35,791 nucleotides of DNA. It comes from Salinisphaera hydrothermalis C41B8. Lineage in GTDB: Bacteria; Pseudomonadota; Gammaproteobacteria; Nevskiales; Salinisphaeraceae. The number at the start of each line of letters is the position of its first letter. Position 1 is the first letter of the stretch. The stretch spans positions 1-35,791 of the forward strand of contig NZ_APNK01000037.1 of NCBI RefSeq assembly GCF_000732535.1. Reading direction: 5' to 3'. Made by a program: the position numbers and the translations under genes. The notes beneath the pieces are model-generated. The model did not search any database. It was not told the DNA's origin and saw nothing but the letters and a program-made list of their open reading frames with translations. Shown one piece after another: positions 18,438 through 26,643 of this stretch.

Positions 18438-20369
18438 ATGGCACAAAACGTCGCGCAGAAACTCATCGAATCGCATCTCGTCGACGGTGAAATGACCCCG
18501 GGCTCGGAGATCGCCCTCAAGATCGACCAGACCCTCACCCAGGATGCGACCGGTACGCTGGTCATGCTCGAGCTTGAGGCGATGGAGCTGGACCGGGTCA
18601 AGACCGAGGTCTCGGCGCAGTATGTTGATCACAACCTGATTCAGGAAGACAACAAGAACCCCGACGATCATCTGTTCCTGCAGTCGGCCTGTGAGCGCTT
18701 CGGCGCTTATTACTCGCGGCCGGGCAACGGCATCTCCCATGCCGTACACATGGAGCGTTTCGGTCGGCCGGGCAAGACCCTGCTGGGGTCCGACAGTCAT
18801 ACGCCGGCCGGCGGTTCCATGGGGATGTTGGCCATCGGTGCGGGCGGGCTGGAGGTCGCCATGGCGATGGCGGGCGAGCCGTTCTATACCAAGATGCCCA
18901 AGGTGTTCGGCATCAAGCTGACCGGCAAGCTGCCGGACTGGGTGTCGGCCAAGGACGTCATCCTGGAGATGCTGCGTCGGCACGGTGTCTCCGGCGGCGT
19001 CGGCAAGATCATCGAATATTACGGGCCCGGGCTGGATAACCTCGAAGCGATGGATCGGCACGTGATCGCCAATATGGGAGCGGAACTCGGGGCAACCACA
19101 ACCGTGTTTCCGGCCGACGACGAAATCAAGCGGTTCCTGAAATCGCAGGGGCGCGAGGACGAGTACGAAGCATTGCTCGCCGACGACGGCTGCGAGTACG
19201 ACGAGCATGACGAGATCGATCTGTCCGAGCTGGTGCCCTTGATCGCCAAGCCGACGTCGCCCGGTAACGTGGTGACAGTCGAAGAGCTGGCCGGCGACGA
19301 GCTCTACCAGGCTTATATCGGCTCCTCCGCCAATCCGGGTTATCGGGATTTTGCGATAGCCGCGGAAATGGTGCGTGGACGGACCGTATCCAAGGACGTC
19401 TCCTTCGACGTGAATCCTTCCTCGCGCGCCATGCTTCAGACACTGGCACGCGATGATCGCCTGGGCCAGCTGATCGCCTCCGGGGCGCGCATCCATCAGG
19501 CCGGCTGTAACGGTTGCATCGGCATGGGACAGGCGCCCGCCTATGGCCGCAACAGCCTGCGCACGACGCCGCGCAACTTCCCGGGTCGTTCGGGTACACC
19601 CGAGGATTCGGTGTTCCTGTGTTCGCCGGAGACCGCCGTGGCCAGTGCCCTGATGGGCAAGATCACCGATCCGCGCACGCTCGATTTCGATTATCCCCGT
19701 GTGAGCAATCCAGAAGACCCGGTGATCAACGACCACATGCTCGAGGACCCGCTGCCGCTCGACGAGGCGCGCAAGGTCGATCTGGTCAAGGGGCCGAATA
19801 TCCAGTCGCTACCGGATTTCGACGGCATCCCCGACGAATTCGAGCTGCCGATTCTGCTCAAGGTCGGCGACGATATTTCTACCGACGAGATCATGCGCGC
19901 GGGCGCCGAGGTTCTGCCGTATCGCTCGAATATTCCGGAGATCGCGAACTTCGTCTACGACGTGGTCGACGAGGAATATCCCGATCGTGCCAAGAAGACG
20001 GGCGACCACGCGATCATCGGTGGCTCCAACTACGGGCAGGGCAGCTCGCGCGAACATGCCGCGATCGCGCCGCGCTACCTCGGCCTTCGTGCCGTGCTCG
20101 CCAAGGACTACGCGCGTATCCACTGGTCCAATCTGGTCAACTTCGGCGTGCTGCCGCTGACGTTTGCCAACGGTGACGATCTGGACAAGCTGGAACAGGG
20201 TTCCAAGCTCAAGATCAGCGGTCTGCATGACGCACTCGCCTCTGGCGACACGGTCGAAATCGAGACCGAGGACGGTGGTAAGATCGAGTGCAAGCACGCG
20301 CTATCCGAGCGTCAGATCGATATTCTGCGCGCGGGCGGTCTGATCAACTGGAAGCGCGATCAGGGGTAG
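18438..20369 (+). CDS. aconitate hydratase (Aquifex-type family)
   Basis: A 643-residue single-chain aconitase of the short family (TIGR01342 type), which interconverts citrate and isocitrate in the TCA cycle. Visible are GSDSHTPAGGSMGML near residue 117, the cluster pair C357-x-x-C360 (AGCNGCIGMG), the substrate-arginine region FPGRSGTPEDSVF, and the C-terminal swivel domain with YGQGSSREHAAIAPRYLG. I chose the ATG at 18438 because GGAGG sits at 18428-18432; a GTG at 18411 would add nine residues. The place normally occupied by the first cluster cysteine (GSCTN) reads GSSAN, so the third ligand is Ser297 or another residue. It is divergent from nuo with a Fur box between. Confidence 0.9.
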   Translation: MAQNVAQKLIESHLVDGEMTPGSEIALKIDQTLTQDATGTLVMLELEAMELDRVKTEVSAQYVDHNLIQEDNKNPDDHLFLQSACERFGAYYSRPGNGISHAVHMERFGRPGKTLLGSDSHTPAGGSMGMLAIGAGGLEVAMAMAGEPFYTKMPKVFGIKLTGKLPDWVSAKDVILEMLRRHGVSGGVGKIIEYYGPGLDNLEAMDRHVIANMGAELGATTTVFPADDEIKRFLKSQGREDEYEALLADDGCEYDEHDEIDLSELVPLIAKPTSPGNVVTVEELAGDELYQAYIGSSANPGYRDFAIAAEMVRGRTVSKDVSFDVNPSSRAMLQTLARDDRLGQLIASGARIHQAGCNGCIGMGQAPAYGRNSLRTTPRNFPGRSGTPEDSVFLCSPETAVASALMGKITDPRTLDFDYPRVSNPEDPVINDHMLEDPLPLDEARKVDLVKGPNIQSLPDFDGIPDEFELPILLKVGDDISTDEIMRAGAEVLPYRSNIPEIANFVYDVVDEEYPDRAKKTGDHAIIGGSNYGQGSSREHAAIAPRYLGLRAVLAKDYARIHWSNLVNFGVLPLTFANGDDLDKLEQGSKLKISGLHDALASGDTVEIETEDGGKIECKHALSERQIDILRAGGLINWKRDQG

Positions 20370-20378
20370 CGCCTGCAA

Positions 20379-20410
20379 GGCCCGGAGCAGTTTGCGACAG
20401 GCTCCGGGCC
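20379..20410 (+). terminator. stem-loop after aconitase
   Basis: A perfect 10-bp stem GGCCCGGAGC/GCTCCGGGCC with a 12-nt loop begins 9 nt after the aconitase stop. No T-run follows, so it may be a Rho-assisted terminator or 3'-end protecting structure rather than a classical intrinsic terminator. Confidence 0.5.
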
Positions 20411-20566
20411 AAACGCTGACCCTATAGCGATGCCCGCGCCGTATGGTTATGGCGCGGGTGTGGCGGTATCGGTCCGACGGTCTAATTTTTGTATCCGACA
20501 GCAGATCGGCGTATTCTCCACGCGCTTTCGATCATCCTCGTCAAGCAACCCGGGTCATACCACGCC

Positions 20567-21175
20567 ATGGATGAACGTTCCGTCGTTACCGCTTATCGTC
20601 GTCTGTCCAGTACGTACGACCGATTCTTCGGCCCCGTGTTCGAACAGGGTCGCCAAGTGGCGGTGCATAAAATGAATTGCCAGGCCGGCGATCGCGTGCT
20701 GGAAGTCGGCGTCGGTACCGGCCTGTCGCTCGAGCATTATCCGGATGGCGTGGAAGTGGTTGGCATCGACGTATCCCCGGACATGCTCGAACATGCCCGC
20801 CAGCGTGTGAACGGCAACGCCGATCGCATCACGCTACAGGTGATGGACGGGCAGGCGACGGAATACCCGGATGCCAGCTTCGACAAGGTCGTGGCCATGT
20901 ATGTGGTCTCGGTCGCGCCGGATCCGAAAAAGCTGGTTGAGGAAATGAAGCGCGTCTGCAAGCCGGGTGGCGAGATTTTCATCGTCAACCACTTCAGCCA
21001 GAAAGGGCCGATGGCCAAGCTCGAGCGGCTGGCATCGCCATTATCCAAGCTGGTGGGGTTCCGGCCGTCGTTCCCGATCGACGATTTCCTGGCCATGGCC
21101 GATCTCGACGTGGTCGAGTCGGTGCCGGTGAATGCCTTTGGCTACTGGACCTTTATCCACGCGCGCAATCGCTGA
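20567..21175 (+). CDS. class I SAM methyltransferase, PmtA-like
   Basis: A 202-residue Rossmann-fold methyltransferase. Motif I is VLEVGVGTGLS (about 44-54), the acidic residue of motif II is in VEVVGIDVSPDMLEHARQR, and post-I MDGQATEYPDASFDKV and motif KPGGEIFIVNHF follow. The N terminus AYRRLSSTYDRFFGPVFEQGR resembles bacterial phosphatidylethanolamine N-methyltransferases of the Rhodobacter/Sinorhizobium PmtA group, which make phosphatidylcholine. That substrate is inferred; UbiE-like methyltransferases also share the fold. I chose the ATG at 20567 because the conserved region begins there; an earlier in-frame ATG at 20489 would add 26 residues without family similarity. It is followed by a strong terminator. 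Confidence 0.85.
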   Translation: MDERSVVTAYRRLSSTYDRFFGPVFEQGRQVAVHKMNCQAGDRVLEVGVGTGLSLEHYPDGVEVVGIDVSPDMLEHARQRVNGNADRITLQVMDGQATEYPDASFDKVVAMYVVSVAPDPKKLVEEMKRVCKPGGEIFIVNHFSQKGPMAKLERLASPLSKLVGFRPSFPIDDFLAMADLDVVESVPVNAFGYWTFIHARNR

Positions 21176-21197
21176 TAGCGAATATCCTGTTGCCAGA

Positions 21198-21232
21198 CAC
21201 AAAAAAGCCGGCTGCGCGCCGGCTTTTTTGTG
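21198..21232. terminator. bidirectional intrinsic terminator
   Basis: A stem GCCGGC/GCCGGC extended by A6/T6 and CAC/GTG is symmetrical, so it can terminate both the plus-strand methyltransferase gene and the minus-strand tautomerase gene that converge here. Confidence 0.9.
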
Positions 21233-21244
21233 GCCGCGATCTCT

Positions 21245-21613
21245 TCAGCCTTCGAGGAAACTCGCTTTGCCGTCGGCAAACGACCAGTCGATGTCGTTGT
21301 TCTCCGTCATGGTGATCATGACGTTGTGCGGATCGATACCCGGCCGGGCTGCGAGATTCTCGGTAACCCGGCGATAGAACGCTTTCTTCTGCTCGTCGGT
21401 CTTGCCCGAGCGCAGCACCAAGTGCAGCATCACGCGATCCGCGGTGCGGGTCTGGAGCTGCAGCGCGTGCGGCGCGTATTCCTGAATCAGTTGATAGCGG
21501 TCATCGGCCGGAAAATCGAGCGCGGTGATGGCGGCCTCGTTGACCGAATCGGCCACGGCTTGCGCGTAGTCGCGGTCATGGCCTTCGAGGATGGCGATAT
21601 TGACGAACGGCAT
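21245..21613 (-). CDS. tautomerase family protein
   Basis: A 122-residue protein of the tautomerase superfamily (Tautomerase_2, PF14552-like). It begins MPFVNIAILEG, so removal of the initiator methionine leaves the catalytic Pro1. Length (single chain with two beta-alpha-beta units) fits this group rather than the 60-residue 4-oxalocrotonate tautomerases. The substrate is not predictable. It lies 42 nt downstream of the AEC transporter gene on the same strand and may have its own promoter in that gap. It ends at a shared terminator. Confidence 0.88.
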   Translation of the reverse strand: MPFVNIAILEGHDRDYAQAVADSVNEAAITALDFPADDRYQLIQEYAPHALQLQTRTADRVMLHLVLRSGKTDEQKKAFYRRVTENLAARPGIDPHNVMITMTENNDIDWSFADGKASFLEG

Positions 21614-21645
21614 GGGGAAATCCCTAAAAAATTGATAGTGCGCTA

Positions 21646-21673
21646 TATATAGGGCCTACAAGACAAAGGCCAA
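21646..21673 (-). promoter_or_regulatory. candidate promoter for tautomerase gene
   Basis: On the minus strand TTGGCC (21673-21668) is followed after about 16 nt by TATATA (within 21652-21646), then the gene starts at 21613. The TATATATA run stands out in this GC-rich DNA. It partly overlaps the 3' end of the transporter gene. Motif evidence only. Confidence 0.4.
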
Positions 21674-22528
21674 GGTCAACGGCAGCGCGATCAGGGCGAT
21701 GACGTGGCCGACGGCCACGATTGCCGCCACGTGCTGGGGCTCCACGTCGTACATCTCGGCCAGCATGTAGTTGAGTACCGCCGGTGGCATCACGCCGAAG
21801 ATGATGATCAGCGCTGCCAGCGTCTGGCCAGGCTGAGCGATCCACACGAACGGAATCGCGACTGCCAGCCCGGCAACCGGGGCGGCCAAGCCACCGATCA
21901 ACCCGGCGCTCCACTGGCCTTGCGTACCTCCCGACAGGCGAACGCCCAGACTGATCAGCATGAGTGGAATCGAGACGTCGCCGAGCATCTTGATTGCCGG
22001 TTCGATCATGGCCGGCGCCTGCCAGCCCATCGCCATGCAGATCATCCCGGCCGCGGTGGCGACCAGCATGGGGTTGCGGGCGAGTGCCCGGGGCGAAACG
22101 CGCTCGCCCAATAGCCAGAGTCCCACGGTGAACTGCAGCGTGTTTTCCACCACCATCAAAACGACCATCAGCGCGAGGCCCTCGTTGCCGAACGCCAGAT
22201 GCGCGACCGGCAGGCCGAGGTTGCCGCAGTTGGGGAACATGATCGGCGGGACATAGACCGCGGCGCGGCGCCCGGTGGCCCAGACCCAGAGCCAGCCCAG
22301 CGCCCCGGCCCCGAAGACCACCACCACGGCGCCCAGCGCCGCCAGCCCGAGATCCAGATGACGCCCCGACTGCTCGGTCAGCGCATAGAAGATCAGCGCC
22401 GGCGTGAACACCGTGATGTTCAGACCGTTGGCGGCGCGCATGTTCGGTGCGAAACGCCGGCCATAGAAATAGCCGATGCCGATGACGCCGAACACGGGCA
22501 CGATGGTTTCGAAGATGCGCAGGATCAC
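21656..22528 (-). CDS. AEC family transporter
   Basis: A 290-residue inner-membrane protein of the auxin efflux carrier family (PF03547) with about ten hydrophobic helices. Recognisable stretches are IGYFYGRRF near the N terminus, NCGNLGLPVAHLAFG (the first cross-over region), and FGVMPPAVLNYMLAE in the second half, equivalent to the second cross-over. Bacterial members export or exchange malate and other small acids, so the substrate is open. It uses a GTG start at 22528 with a poor ribosome binding site. It is divergent from the small monooxygenase gene. Confidence 0.9.
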   Translation of the reverse strand: MILRIFETIVPVFGVIGIGYFYGRRFAPNMRAANGLNITVFTPALIFYALTEQSGRHLDLGLAALGAVVVVFGAGALGWLWVWATGRRAAVYVPPIMFPNCGNLGLPVAHLAFGNEGLALMVVLMVVENTLQFTVGLWLLGERVSPRALARNPMLVATAAGMICMAMGWQAPAMIEPAIKMLGDVSIPLMLISLGVRLSGGTQGQWSAGLIGGLAAPVAGLAVAIPFVWIAQPGQTLAALIIIFGVMPPAVLNYMLAEMYDVEPQHVAAIVAVGHVIALIALPLTLAFVL

Positions 22529-22548
22529 GCGATGGCTGCTACGGGTTG

Positions 22549-22568
22549 CGACTAAAGTCGTAATTGTA
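22549..22568 (-). promoter_or_regulatory. candidate promoter and palindrome before AEC gene
   Basis: On the minus strand a good -10 element TACAAT (22568-22563) lies 35 nt before the GTG start, with no clear -35. Just downstream of it is the palindrome CGACTAAAGTCG (22549-22560; 5-bp perfect arms), placed where a repressor would block transcription. The regulator is unknown. Confidence 0.35.
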
Positions 22569-22659
22569 CCCGGCTGCAGCGCACCGAATACGGTGGGCTG
22601 CAGGAACCGGTCAGGCCCGGCTAGAATCGGGCCTTGATTTCCTCCATCCCCGAGTCGTC

Positions 22660-22962
22660 ATGTTCATCGCCATGAACCGTTTCCGTATCAAACCGGGTTG
22701 CGAAGAAGAATTTCTCGAAATCTGGCGCCAGCGCGATACACACCTCGAGGGCGTGCCGGGCTTCCGGCGCTTCAATCTGCTACAAGGCGCGAGCAGCGAA
22801 GATCAAACGCTGTTTGCCTCCCATTCCGAATGGGACTCGCGCGAGGCCTTCGAGGCCTGGACGCGCAGCGAAGCCTTCCGTAAGGCGCACGAGAATGCCG
22901 GGGCCCGTCGCGACATCTATCTTGGGCCAGCCGAATTCGAGGGGTTCGACGTCAAGCTCTGA
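22660..22962 (+). CDS. ABM-domain monooxygenase (HmoA/IsdG-like)
   Basis: A 100-residue protein with one antibiotic biosynthesis monooxygenase domain (PF03992): MFIAMNRFRIKPGCEEEF, VPGFRRFNLL and the SEWDSREAFEAWTRSEAFRKAH block. The last pattern resembles the IsdG/HmoA heme-degrading group (NxW-type motif region), so heme degradation is possible, but cofactor-free oxygenases share it. I chose the ATG at 22660, where the domain starts; a longer frame from 22564 adds 32 residues with no similarity. It converges on the Lig E gene with an 8-nt gap and no terminator. Confidence 0.85.
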   Translation: MFIAMNRFRIKPGCEEEFLEIWRQRDTHLEGVPGFRRFNLLQGASSEDQTLFASHSEWDSREAFEAWTRSEAFRKAHENAGARRDIYLGPAEFEGFDVKL

Positions 22963-22970
22963 CGTTCGAT

Positions 22971-23897
22971 TCAGGCGCCGTCGTCGGACCCGCCGTCTTT
23001 TGGGGATGCCGGGCCGGAGACACGGCCCTCGGCCGTGACTTCGGGCGGTGGGCCGCCCGGGCGGCGACGGAGAAAGCGTGCAAAGCGGGGCAGGCCGGTG
23101 GCGGTTTTGCCCTGATAGCGAAACGTGATCCATGAGCCGATCGGCGGCGGATCGGCCCGCTGATCGTCGCTGAAACCGGTGCCGATGGCGAACTGGCGGC
23201 CATCGGGCATACGAACTTCCAGCGATCCCATCATGCCCTTCAGGCGACCATGGCCCGGATGGATGCCGACCACACGGGCTTCGGCGTCCTGATACGGCTT
23301 GACCTTGAGCAGGCCGGCATGCCGCCCCGCCGTGTAGTCGCGGCTGCCCCGGTGCAGCACCAGGCCTTCGCCGCCTTTGGCGAGAACTTTTTTCAGGGCG
23401 CTTCGCAGGGCTTCGTCGTTGGCGACATGGAACTGCCGTATCGCGACCACCCAGGGATCGTCGATTCGAGATACGACGCGGCGGATAGCGGGTACGCGGT
23501 CGTTGAAATCGTCGGTGCGGCCGGGCAGGTCGAATATGCGATAGCTGATCTCGTGCCAGCGCGGATCGTCCGGCCCGGCCGTACGCACCAGCGTTGACGC
23601 ATCCGAGAACCGGCCGTAGCCGGCCCAAAGCTCGCCGTCCATCGGTGTGTCCGGCAGATCGGCGGTGAACCAGGCCGGTAGCGCGATCACCGAGCCACCC
23701 CGGGTCAACATGCGTTGGCCGTCCCAGTAGCCCCGAACCCCGTCGTATTTTTCGGACACCCAGTACTGCGACAGATCGGCGTGACCCTGGTAGACATCAA
23801 CCAGTTCAACCGGCGGCGGCGATGCGGCTTCGGCCGCGGGGCCTGCGAACACAAAGGCAGCCAACGTAATGGATACCGCGCCAACGATATGTTTCAT
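22971..23897 (-). CDS. periplasmic ATP-dependent DNA ligase, Lig E type
   Basis: A 308-residue minimal ATP-dependent DNA ligase. Residues 1-25 form a Sec signal peptide ending AAEA-A. The adenylation motif I is SEKYDGVRGYWDG with nucleophile K50, followed by DGEL (motif III region), EGLVLH (motif IV) and LLKVKPYQDAE (motif V). The C-terminal OB domain ends near residue 275; the last 30 residues are a Pro/Gly-rich tail. Known Lig E enzymes (Neisseria, Vibrio, Psychromonas) seal nicks in exported or incoming DNA and have been linked to extracellular DNA and competence. No competence gene is adjacent. Confidence 0.92.
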   Translation of the reverse strand: MKHIVGAVSITLAAFVFAGPAAEAASPPPVELVDVYQGHADLSQYWVSEKYDGVRGYWDGQRMLTRGGSVIALPAWFTADLPDTPMDGELWAGYGRFSDASTLVRTAGPDDPRWHEISYRIFDLPGRTDDFNDRVPAIRRVVSRIDDPWVVAIRQFHVANDEALRSALKKVLAKGGEGLVLHRGSRDYTAGRHAGLLKVKPYQDAEARVVGIHPGHGRLKGMMGSLEVRMPDGRQFAIGTGFSDDQRADPPPIGSWITFRYQGKTATGLPRFARFLRRRPGGPPPEVTAEGRVSGPASPKDGGSDDGA

Positions 23898-23958
23898 AAC
23901 CGTTCCCCCTGAAACCTACTCTACCGCTTCATCGTCGATGGTGCAGTTCGACTGTGAC

Positions 23959-23983
23959 CTATCGAGTCGATAGATGTTTTTTA
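23959..23983. promoter_or_regulatory. palindrome CTATCG-AGT-CGATAG
   Basis: A perfect 6-bp inverted repeat with a 3-nt centre is followed after ATG by six T. It could be a weak intrinsic terminator on the plus strand or an operator in the gap between the divergent Lig E and kinase genes. No gene ends on the plus strand here, so an operator is the more reasonable reading. Confidence 0.3.
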
Positions 23984-24169
23984 TGAACGGCCCCGTTAGG
24001 AAATCCCGGTTACTTCGGATATTTGGTTATTATCCTCCGGCATAGCGTGTTTGACGCCGACCTCGAGCATTCGCCTGCAAGGCTTGCGGCGGCAGAGGGC
24101 TGGGTTCGCAGGCGCGACGTTCGAAAAAATTACGGCGTGACGCCGGTAGCTGTCTTTCTAGGTGAGTGG

Positions 24170-25288
24170 ATGCAAGACCGGCAGGTGAGTGATCGGCGCT
24201 TACGTCTTTTGACTGACAACCTCCGATACGCGGTGGCCTACCTCGGGCCGACCCAGCATTTCGCGTTCGTCAATCCGGCGTTCGAACATCGATTCGGTCG
24301 CCGGCCGCTCGGCAGTGATGCGGTGGGCTTTTTCTCCGGGATGTTCTCGCCGCCGTTCGAGCAATTCATCAACCGGGCGCTCGCCGGGCGCGAGGTCGTC
24401 AGAACACTGGTTTATTCGAATCGAGACCCGGAAGGCGGGCGGTTGTGGCTGTACGCGGTGCCCGATGTCGTTGGCGATGAGCTGGCGGGCGCATTCGTCA
24501 TGCTGGAGCCGGTCGCGGAGCGCGACCGCGATGAGATCGACGCCCCCGCGTCGGTGCCGTACGACCAGCTCGTGCACCTGCAACGCATGGCCAGGCTGGG
24601 GCAGATCATGGCCGGTATGGCGCACGAGGTGGGCCAACCGGTGTCCGCGATCATCAACTATGCCGATGCGCTGCCACGCATGCTCGACGCCGGGGAATCA
24701 CCGGCACGGCTGCATTCGCTCGTGCGCGCATTACGGGCCCAGGCCGATCGTGCCAGTCGAATCATTACCCAGACACGGCAGTTGCTGGGCGGCCGCCAAG
24801 CCGGCTTTCAGGATTGCGATCTGTTACAGGTGATTTACCGGAGCGTCGAGCTGACCGAGCGTTCTGCGGTCGATGCGGGAGTCGAAGTTCGGGTCTCGGC
24901 GCAGTCGCCCTTGCTGCCATGTGCCGGCAATCCGGCGCAGCTCGAGCAAATTTTAATCAACCTAATCGGCAACGCCATCAACGCCTTGGCAAATGAGTCG
25001 CGGCGAATCGTGCGCGTGCAGGCCGAGAACGTGGAAGATCGCGCGATTCGTATCCGCATCACGGATTCGGGGCCGGGGATCGGCGCCGACGCGCTGCAAT
25101 CCGTATTCGAGCCCTGCCAATCGAGCGGCGGCGGTATGGGCATGGGCCTTTTCGTGAGTCGTCAGCTGGCCGAGGCCCATGGCGGCCAGCTCTGGGCCGA
25201 GCCAAATCGTCACGCCGGCGCGAGTTTCGTGCTCGATCTGCCGGCGACCTCGTCGCAGCGAACGCTCGAGCAGGCTTCGGCGAGTTGA
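24170..25288 (+). CDS. PAS-containing sensor histidine kinase (orphan)
   Basis: A 372-residue soluble kinase without membrane segments. The N-terminal PAS-like domain (about 10-115) includes HFAFVNPAFEHRFG. The dimerisation box is MAGMAHEVGQPVSAIINYAD with H152, close to the HELNQP box of FixL/TutC/DctB-type kinases. The ATPase domain has N-box NLIGNAINAL, G1 DSGPGIGADAL and G2 GGGMGMGLFVSRQLAEAHGG. The frame is open back to a TTG at 24023, but the first 49 codons have looser codon use, while the ATG at 24170 is preceded by AGGTGAG; I favour this start. No response regulator is next to it, so its partner is unknown. Confidence 0.85.
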   Translation: MQDRQVSDRRLRLLTDNLRYAVAYLGPTQHFAFVNPAFEHRFGRRPLGSDAVGFFSGMFSPPFEQFINRALAGREVVRTLVYSNRDPEGGRLWLYAVPDVVGDELAGAFVMLEPVAERDRDEIDAPASVPYDQLVHLQRMARLGQIMAGMAHEVGQPVSAIINYADALPRMLDAGESPARLHSLVRALRAQADRASRIITQTRQLLGGRQAGFQDCDLLQVIYRSVELTERSAVDAGVEVRVSAQSPLLPCAGNPAQLEQILINLIGNAINALANESRRIVRVQAENVEDRAIRIRITDSGPGIGADALQSVFEPCQSSGGGMGMGLFVSRQLAEAHGGQLWAEPNRHAGASFVLDLPATSSQRTLEQASAS

Positions 25289-25413
25289 GACGCCGTCGGC
25301 TGATGGCCGGGCTTGCGTACCGTGGCTTCCGTTGATCCGCCGAGGGCAGTCGACGCCGTAGCGGCCGACGCCGGTGCCCGTGGGCCGCGGCGACAGCGAT
25401 GCGACCCGGTGCT

Positions 25414-26010
25414 TCAGGCCGTGCGTCGGCCGGCCGGCATGTCATCGTAGGGGCGTCGGCGGCGCGCATCGGCGAGCGCGCCGGCCCACCAGCGCAGCCG
25501 CAGGTCCAGGGTCGCGAGTGCGCGAACATGGCCGGGCTCGGGCCGGAAGCCGTGCGCGGCATCCACGCGCCGGTCGGCGTGTACGATGCTGACGGTATCG
25601 GCCAACGTCACCGCATGCAGTTCGGCGAACGCCTGGCGTAGCTGTTCGGTGGCCCGGATGCCTCCGGACAGGCCGCCGTAGGAGATCAGGCCGACCGGCT
25701 TGGCGCGCCATGGATGACGGACCGCATCGATGATCTGCTTGAGCGCGGCCGGATAGCCGTGATTGTACTCCGGCGTGATGACAACGAATGCATCCGCATG
25801 GTCGATGCGGCGCTCGAGGTTCTGCCAGGCTTGCCGCGGCAGCGGCTGGTCGGTGAGCGACAGGGGCAGCTTCTGCGGATCGATGCGGTCGACCACGACA
25901 TCGGTGGCCGATTCCAGTTGTGCCTGCGCCCAGTCCGCGATCGCGAGACAACGGCGTCCGTAGCGGGCGCTCCCGAGAATCAGAGCGAGCGATAAATAAG
26001 AACCGGGCAT
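25414..26010 (-). CDS. NADPH-dependent FMN reductase
   Basis: A 198-residue flavodoxin-like enzyme (PF03358). It contains the phosphate-binding [11 protein letters not shown], the [17 protein letters not shown] signature and the flavin loop [16 protein letters not shown]. Such enzymes reduce FMN, quinones, azo compounds or chromate with NADPH. The ATG at 26010 has GGAG eight nucleotides upstream; a TTG farther up (26028) is in frame but unlikely. It is divergent from soxR and the SoxR box overlaps its promoter: TTGACC at 26070-26065 with a 19-nt spacer to CAGTCT, the long-spacer layout of MerR-type activation. I infer induction by redox-cycling compounds. Confidence 0.9.
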   Translation of the reverse strand: MPGSYLSLALILGSARYGRRCLAIADWAQAQLESATDVVVDRIDPQKLPLSLTDQPLPRQAWQNLERRIDHADAFVVITPEYNHGYPAALKQIIDAVRHPWRAKPVGLISYGGLSGGIRATEQLRQAFAELHAVTLADTVSIVHADRRVDAAHGFRPEPGHVRALATLDLRLRWWAGALADARRRRPYDDMPAGRRTA

Positions 26011-26046
26011 GCAACTGTCTCCGTGCAACGAATGCGTGCAGACTGA

Positions 26047-26068
26047 GATCTCAACTTAACTTGAGGTC
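26047..26068. promoter_or_regulatory. SoxR box
   Basis: The core CTCAACTTAACTTGAGG (26050-26066) lies within a 22-bp palindrome whose arms mismatch at only two of eleven pairs. It is nearly the E. coli soxS operator (CCTCAAGTTAACTTGAGG). It sits between a -35 TTGACC and a weak -10 on the minus strand, 19 nt apart, and ends 4 nt before the soxR ATG. Activation of the FMN reductase and autoregulation of soxR are both expected. Confidence 0.88.
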
Positions 26069-26072
26069 AAGC

Positions 26073-26624
26073 ATGCCGCAGAGCAGACAACTGCCCCCGT
26101 ACAAGCAAGCGCTGACCGTGGGTGAAGTGGCCCGGCGGTGCGGGGTGCCGGTTTCGACACTCCATTTCTACGAACGGCAGGGCCTGATTACTGCCGCCCG
26201 AAGCTCCGGCAACCAGCGCCGTTATCGACGCGATGTCGTACGTCGCGTCGCGGTCATCAAAACGGCGCAGCGGGTGGGCATTCCGCTGGACGCGATCGGC
26301 GATGCCTTGGCGACGCTGCCGGAAGGGCGAGCGCCGACCGCGGCCGATTGGGCCCGCCTGTCCGCACAATGGCGGGCAGAGCTCGATGCGCGCATTACAC
26401 GCCTGACGCAGCTGCGAGACGCCCTGGACGGATGCATTGGCTGTGGCTGCCTGTCGCTCGCCGCGTGCCCTTTGCGCAACCCCGATGATGTTCTGGGTGC
26501 GGACGGCCCCGGTCCGCGGCGGTTTGAATCGGGCGTGCCCCAAGCGCAATCGCCAGCGTCCGCTCACTGCCGGTCGTGGCATTCGCACGGCAAGGAGACG
26601 TCGAGCGCTAGAATGATGCTTTAG
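26073..26624 (+). CDS. soxR: redox-sensing MerR-family regulator SoxR
   Basis: A 183-residue regulator. The winged helix-turn-helix is [24 protein letters not shown] (begins residue 14), followed by the dimerisation helix and the [2Fe-2S] loop [19 protein letters not shown] with C121, C124, C126 and C132, the diagnostic SoxR pattern. Oxidation of the cluster by redox-active compounds switches on target promoters. The ATG at 26073 is just 4 nt from the SoxR box, so its transcript may have a very short leader. The C-terminal tail after the cluster (about 45 residues, with an extra Cys) is longer than in E. coli SoxR (154 residues). A soxS gene is not present nearby, as usual outside enterics. 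Confidence 0.95.
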   Translation: MPQSRQLPPYKQALTVGEVARRCGVPVSTLHFYERQGLITAARSSGNQRRYRRDVVRRVAVIKTAQRVGIPLDAIGDALATLPEGRAPTAADWARLSAQWRAELDARITRLTQLRDALDGCIGCGCLSLAACPLRNPDDVLGADGPGPRRFESGVPQAQSPASAHCRSWHSHGKETSSARMML

Positions 26625-26643
26625 CTCTTACAAGCGATCCGCC

